Shown one piece after another: positions 6,358-8,400 of a DNA stretch of 8,400 nt. The stretch spans positions 21,292 to 29,691 of the forward strand of contig JAHZHV010000033.1 in the NCBI GenBank assembly GCA_019420085.1, given 5' to 3'. Position 1 is the stretch's first letter. Every line of letters begins with the position of its first letter. The position numbers and the translations under genes were made by a program. This DNA is from Christensenella sp. GTDB taxonomy: Bacteria; Bacillota; Clostridia; Christensenellales; Maliibacteriaceae. Below the pieces are notes generated by a model. The model was given only the letters and a program-made list of their open reading frames with translations, did not search any database and was not told where the DNA came from.

Positions 6358-6393
6358 TTGACAGTGGCACGCCGCGCGCCGATCTGCTATACT
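6358..6393 (+). promoter_or_regulatory. Candidate promoter upstream of the peptidase remnant, odd spacing
   Basis: An extended -10 TGC-TATACT (6385-6393) stands 32 bases before the ATG at 6425. The only good -35 box, TTGACA at 6358-6363, is 24 bases away instead of 17; the correctly spaced hexamer is TGGCAC, a poor match. Either the TG element carries the promoter alone, or the spacer has been lengthened in a locus that has lost its function. Confidence 0.45.
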
Positions 6394-6424
6394 CAAAAAA
6401 ACACGAACGGGTGGTGAATAAAAA

Positions 6425-6544
6425 ATGGCGCACGTTGTCATTTTGGATGACCGCATTGATCCATCATTTCTGCGCCCCGACATTGCGTTTGAATCCTTCG
6501 ATTTTGCCGCGCCTGCGCCCGCTGTGCAGATATGGCAGGAATAA
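6425..6544 (+). pseudogene. N-terminal remnant of an S8 (subtilase) peptidase, likely
   Basis: The 39-codon frame from ATG at 6425 to TAA at 6542 is preceded by GGGTGGTGA and a promoter-like site. Its start, MAHVVILDDRIDPSFLRP, resembles the opening of S8 peptidases that accompany radical SAM peptide-maturation genes, where a short beta strand (VVILDDGI type) carries the catalytic aspartate. Here the glycine after the Asp pair is Arg. The HG and GTS motifs of the other two catalytic residues are absent because the frame ends in VQIWQE-stop and unrelated AT-rich sequence follows. I therefore read it as a truncated gene. A genuine 39-residue peptide is the main alternative. The family call is from remembered resemblance, not a search. 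Confidence 0.45.
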
Positions 6545-6598
6545 TTGTTAGTTTTTGTTTTACAAAAGTTGTCTTTTCCAGTACGCTGTCTACATAGT

Positions 6599-6615
6599 AC
6601 AAACTGTACGTTTGT
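6599..6615. repeat. Small inverted repeat
   Basis: ACAAAC (6599-6604) and GTTTGT (6610-6615) are exact reverse complements around the five bases TGTAC, and GTACA/TGTAC at 6597-6609 overlaps this as a second dyad. It is of operator size and lies in the non-coding gap between the two remnants. Chance cannot be excluded in AT-rich DNA. Confidence 0.25.
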
Positions 6616-6870
6616 CTCGGCCTGGGTTATAAAAGGCGGCGGCATATAAGGCACGTTTGGTTTCTTTTTGGTATACGCTTTTTCAAAATGGCTCCCGATC
6701 GCTACGGTGAAATGCAATCCGGCGATATGAATCCGTGTTCACACCATACGTATTTTTCTGTCAAGAAAACATCGAAAAGATGTTTACTTTCCATACCTGC
6801 CTGTCGGCCGGTTGACAGTTGTTTTCTGTTTCTTAATTTATTACCGTCACATAAAATCGATTTGCTTTAT

Positions 6871-7108
6871 CATGAGGCAGTCATCTTTACCCTGTTTCTG
6901 ACGCCGCCAAAACACTGCTATGTCTACGACCGGCAAGTAGCGTCTTTAAAATATCACAAGCCGACTATGAACAACTGCGCAGCGTCGAGCGCGGCAAACT
7001 GGATGAGAATGACAGCAGCGTCATCACGCACTTCTAGGCTCTGGGTATGCTGCAAACGTCATCACGAAAATAGAATATTCCACGACGTCGTATCTTGCCT
7101 GCCACTAG
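6871..7108 (+). pseudogene. Decayed radical SAM peptide maturase, N-terminal remnant
   Basis: Three successive frames together resemble the N-terminal region of radical SAM maturases of ribosomal peptides (Cys-rich peptide maturase type). Frame one at 6880-6938 gives IFTLFLTPPKHCYVYDRQVA, like the usual P-KHYYVYD opening. After a frameshift near 6939, frame two gives SVFKISQADYEQLRSVERGK and LDENDSSVITHF up to an amber codon at 7035, and reads on as ALGMLQ, matching the usual ISxxEYExLxxG...LxxxGxL element. After another shift near 7060, frame three gives TKIEYSTTSYLACH up to an amber codon at 7106, like the IEHPxTxYLxxYL linker that precedes the radical SAM core. No CxxxCxxC cluster motif or SPASM domain follows. 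At least two frameshifts and two stops, plus loss of the core, mean it cannot be functional. A longer frame at 6688-7164 is open only by accident. Confidence 0.5.
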
Positions 7109-7286
7109 CAAAACTGCATTTTTCACAGGGTTGTAAGGCATGCAATAAAAAAGGAATTTTGTAAAAAACCACGAAATATACAATACATTCTTGTACGGCT
7201 CCTTGCAATCTAACTCTACTCACGCCCTGACCGTAATCATGCGCAGCAAGTATTTTTTAAGATCATCATCAGCATCCCATGCCGCG

Positions 7287-7330
7287 CACAGGGAAGGGTT
7301 CTCACCCTTCCCTGTGTCTCCATTTTCCTT
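7287..7330 (+). terminator. Hairpin between the remnant locus and the ABC permease
   Basis: A perfect 13-base-pair stem (CACAGGGAAGGGT at 7287-7299 with ACCCTTCCCTGTG at 7304-7316) closes on the tetraloop TCTC and is followed by TCTCCATTTTCC. The tail is T-rich but interrupted, so it may terminate only partly. It ends about 27 bases before the permease ribosome site, a position also fitting an attenuator within a longer operon. Confidence 0.55.
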
Positions 7331-7357
7331 CCCAATAAAATTAAGGAGGGCTTTTGC

Positions 7358-8400
7358 ATGCTCCGCCGTGTTTTTCTGTATTGCCTGCGCGGCTGGAAAA
7401 AATCCGTCACGCTCCTTGTCATGTGCACGGTGCTCTTTTCCGCCCTGCTGGCGCTGTTTCCCATCCGCCGCGCCGCTTCTTCCGCCGCCGATGCACTCTC
7501 CCTGTCCCTCGGCGCCGCCTTTTCCATGTCTATGGCAGATAACACACAATCTTCCCCGGAACTATATGAAATGACGGTACATGAAAATGGCGGCGTTTCC
7601 TATGTGTATATCGGCTCGGAGCGCTTGGACGACAGCGTCATCGACGCTGTTATGGCAATCGACGGCATTGCCGGTTATAACGTTAACAACGACTGGTGGT
7701 TCTACTTACCGGATCTGACGTTGCGGTCGGGACTTTATGCCAAAACGATACCGGGGGAAACCCAACGAACTTCTGTCGAATATGACCTTGCCAGCCGTCA
7801 AACATCCACCGTTTTTTTCTGCATGGATTCCTCGCGTCAGGAGTACTTTTTGCGCGGCGCGCTGAAACTTGTCGAAGGGCACCATATCACCCCGGATGAC
7901 CGGCAGAAGGCAATCATATCCACATATCTTGCCGAAACAAACGATCTTGCAATCGGTGATACAATCCACGCGGAAAGCCTGAAACTGCAATATGACGGGC
8001 GCGGTACGCGGGAAGACCTGTTTGGCAGCTATGATTTAGAAATTGTCGGTCTCTTTGACGTCGTCAGCGATCAGTTCTCTGCCACATATTCGACGGAAAA
8101 AACCATTGCCGAAAACCATATCTTCTGCGATTACAACACCTGTCGTCTGGTCTTTGATGATATAGCCCGCTCCAGAGGAACCGAAAGCGAAGCAAACTTT
8201 TATTCCAACGTCACTTTTTTCATCGACGATCCGGCAAAACTCTCCGACATTATGGAGCAGGTCAAATCCTCCACATCATTTACCCCAAGTCTGTACGACA
8301 TCCGCGTCGCCAACCCCGCCTACACGCAGTCCATCGCGCCGCTGACGCGCCTGCGCGGCCTGTGTACGGCGTTTCTCATCGTGCTTGCCGTCGGACTCTG
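7358..8400 (+). CDS. FtsX/MacB-type ABC transporter permease, N-terminal part (runs off the right edge)
   Basis: Open from ATG at 7358 (AAGGAGG at 7343-7349, eight-base spacing) to the window end, 347 codons visible. Layout matches ABC permeases with a periplasmic-type core domain: a short basic cytoplasmic start (MLRRVFLYCLRGWKKS), a single membrane segment at about residues 17-36, then a roughly 295-residue external domain, and the start of a second membrane segment at the very edge (LCTAFLIVLAVGL). The external domain has the typical late sequence of MacB-like cores: RGALKLVEGHHITPDDRQKA with AIISTYLAETNDLAIGDTI (about 165-200), then DLEIVGLFDV (about 227-236), the usual strand after the GD turn. 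Such permeases pair with a separate ATPase and export peptides, lipids or drugs, or act in peptide sensing. No ATPase is in the window, so one probably lies to the right. Whether it served the decayed peptide locus upstream is inference. Confidence 0.82.
   Translation, partial: MLRRVFLYCLRGWKKSVTLLVMCTVLFSALLALFPIRRAASSAADALSLSLGAAFSMSMADNTQSSPELYEMTVHENGGVSYVYIGSERLDDSVIDAVMAIDGIAGYNVNNDWWFYLPDLTLRSGLYAKTIPGETQRTSVEYDLASRQTSTVFFCMDSSRQEYFLRGALKLVEGHHITPDDRQKAIISTYLAETNDLAIGDTIHAESLKLQYDGRGTREDLFGSYDLEIVGLFDVVSDQFSATYSTEKTIAENHIFCDYNTCRLVFDDIARSRGTESEANFYSNVTFFIDDPAKLSDIMEQVKSSTSFTPSLYDIRVANPAYTQSIAPLTRLRGLCTAFLIVLAVGL

Noticed and set aside
6365..6380. TGGCAC as a sigma-54 (-24/-12) promoter element
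   Set aside because: The partner TTGC/GC box does not follow at the required five-base distance with a proper match, and a sigma-A -10 box lies right downstream.
6301..6717. Minus-strand 138-codon frame
   Set aside because: No ribosome site and no coherent motif. It covers the promoter and the peptidase-like frame, which have better signals on the plus strand.
1..8400. CRISPR array or complete insertion sequence
   Set aside because: No regularly spaced direct repeats and no transposase or integrase coding sequence were seen on either strand.

Overview
The window looks like a chromosomal piece from a Bacillota bacterium, probably class Clostridia. The evidence is strong AAGGAG-type ribosome binding sites, sigma-A promoters (TTGACA / TATAAT with extended -10 TGn), short intergenic hairpin terminators, one tRNA gene without an encoded CCA, and protein families typical of gut clostridia. 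Genes are mostly GC-rich. About 900 bases just downstream of two tRNA-Ser genes (about 1910-2840), plus patches of 6270-7250, are clearly more AT-rich. No genus can be named from the sequence alone.

Layout. 1-751 (minus) is the N-terminal 250 residues of an MFS transporter with its own consensus promoter. 893-1552 (minus) is an unknown six-helix membrane protein, whose terminator hairpin contains the -35 box of the MFS promoter in its loop. 1606-1694 holds two divergent promoters. The rightward one drives tRNA-Ser(TGA) and tRNA-Ser(GCT) (1708-1905), followed by a strong terminator. 1950-2840 is an AT-rich segment carrying a small zinc-ribbon membrane protein (2127-2414), a palindrome, a strong terminator and about 350 bases with only suspected coding debris on the minus strand. 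2842-5523 is a large SF2 helicase that unexpectedly carries a two-helix transmembrane hairpin in its C-terminal third, followed by a GNAT acetyltransferase (5608-6219) and its terminator.

6220-7357 holds no intact gene. It contains what I read as the wreck of a RiPP (ribosomally made, modified peptide) locus. A 39-codon reading frame at 6425 resembles the first residues of an S8 (subtilase) peptidase. At 6871-7108 a frameshifted, stop-interrupted stretch resembles the N-terminal recognition region of a radical SAM peptide maturase and ends before any CxxxCxxC cluster motif. A terminator-like hairpin then precedes an intact FtsX/MacB-type ABC permease (7358 to the right edge), which could be the exporter of that lost peptide or an unrelated neighbour.

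The genes do not form one pathway. The items most worth a second look are the membrane-anchored helicase, the decayed peptide-maturation locus, and the AT-rich insert beside the tRNA-Ser pair. I see no intact undescribed multi-gene system, no CRISPR array and no complete mobile element.
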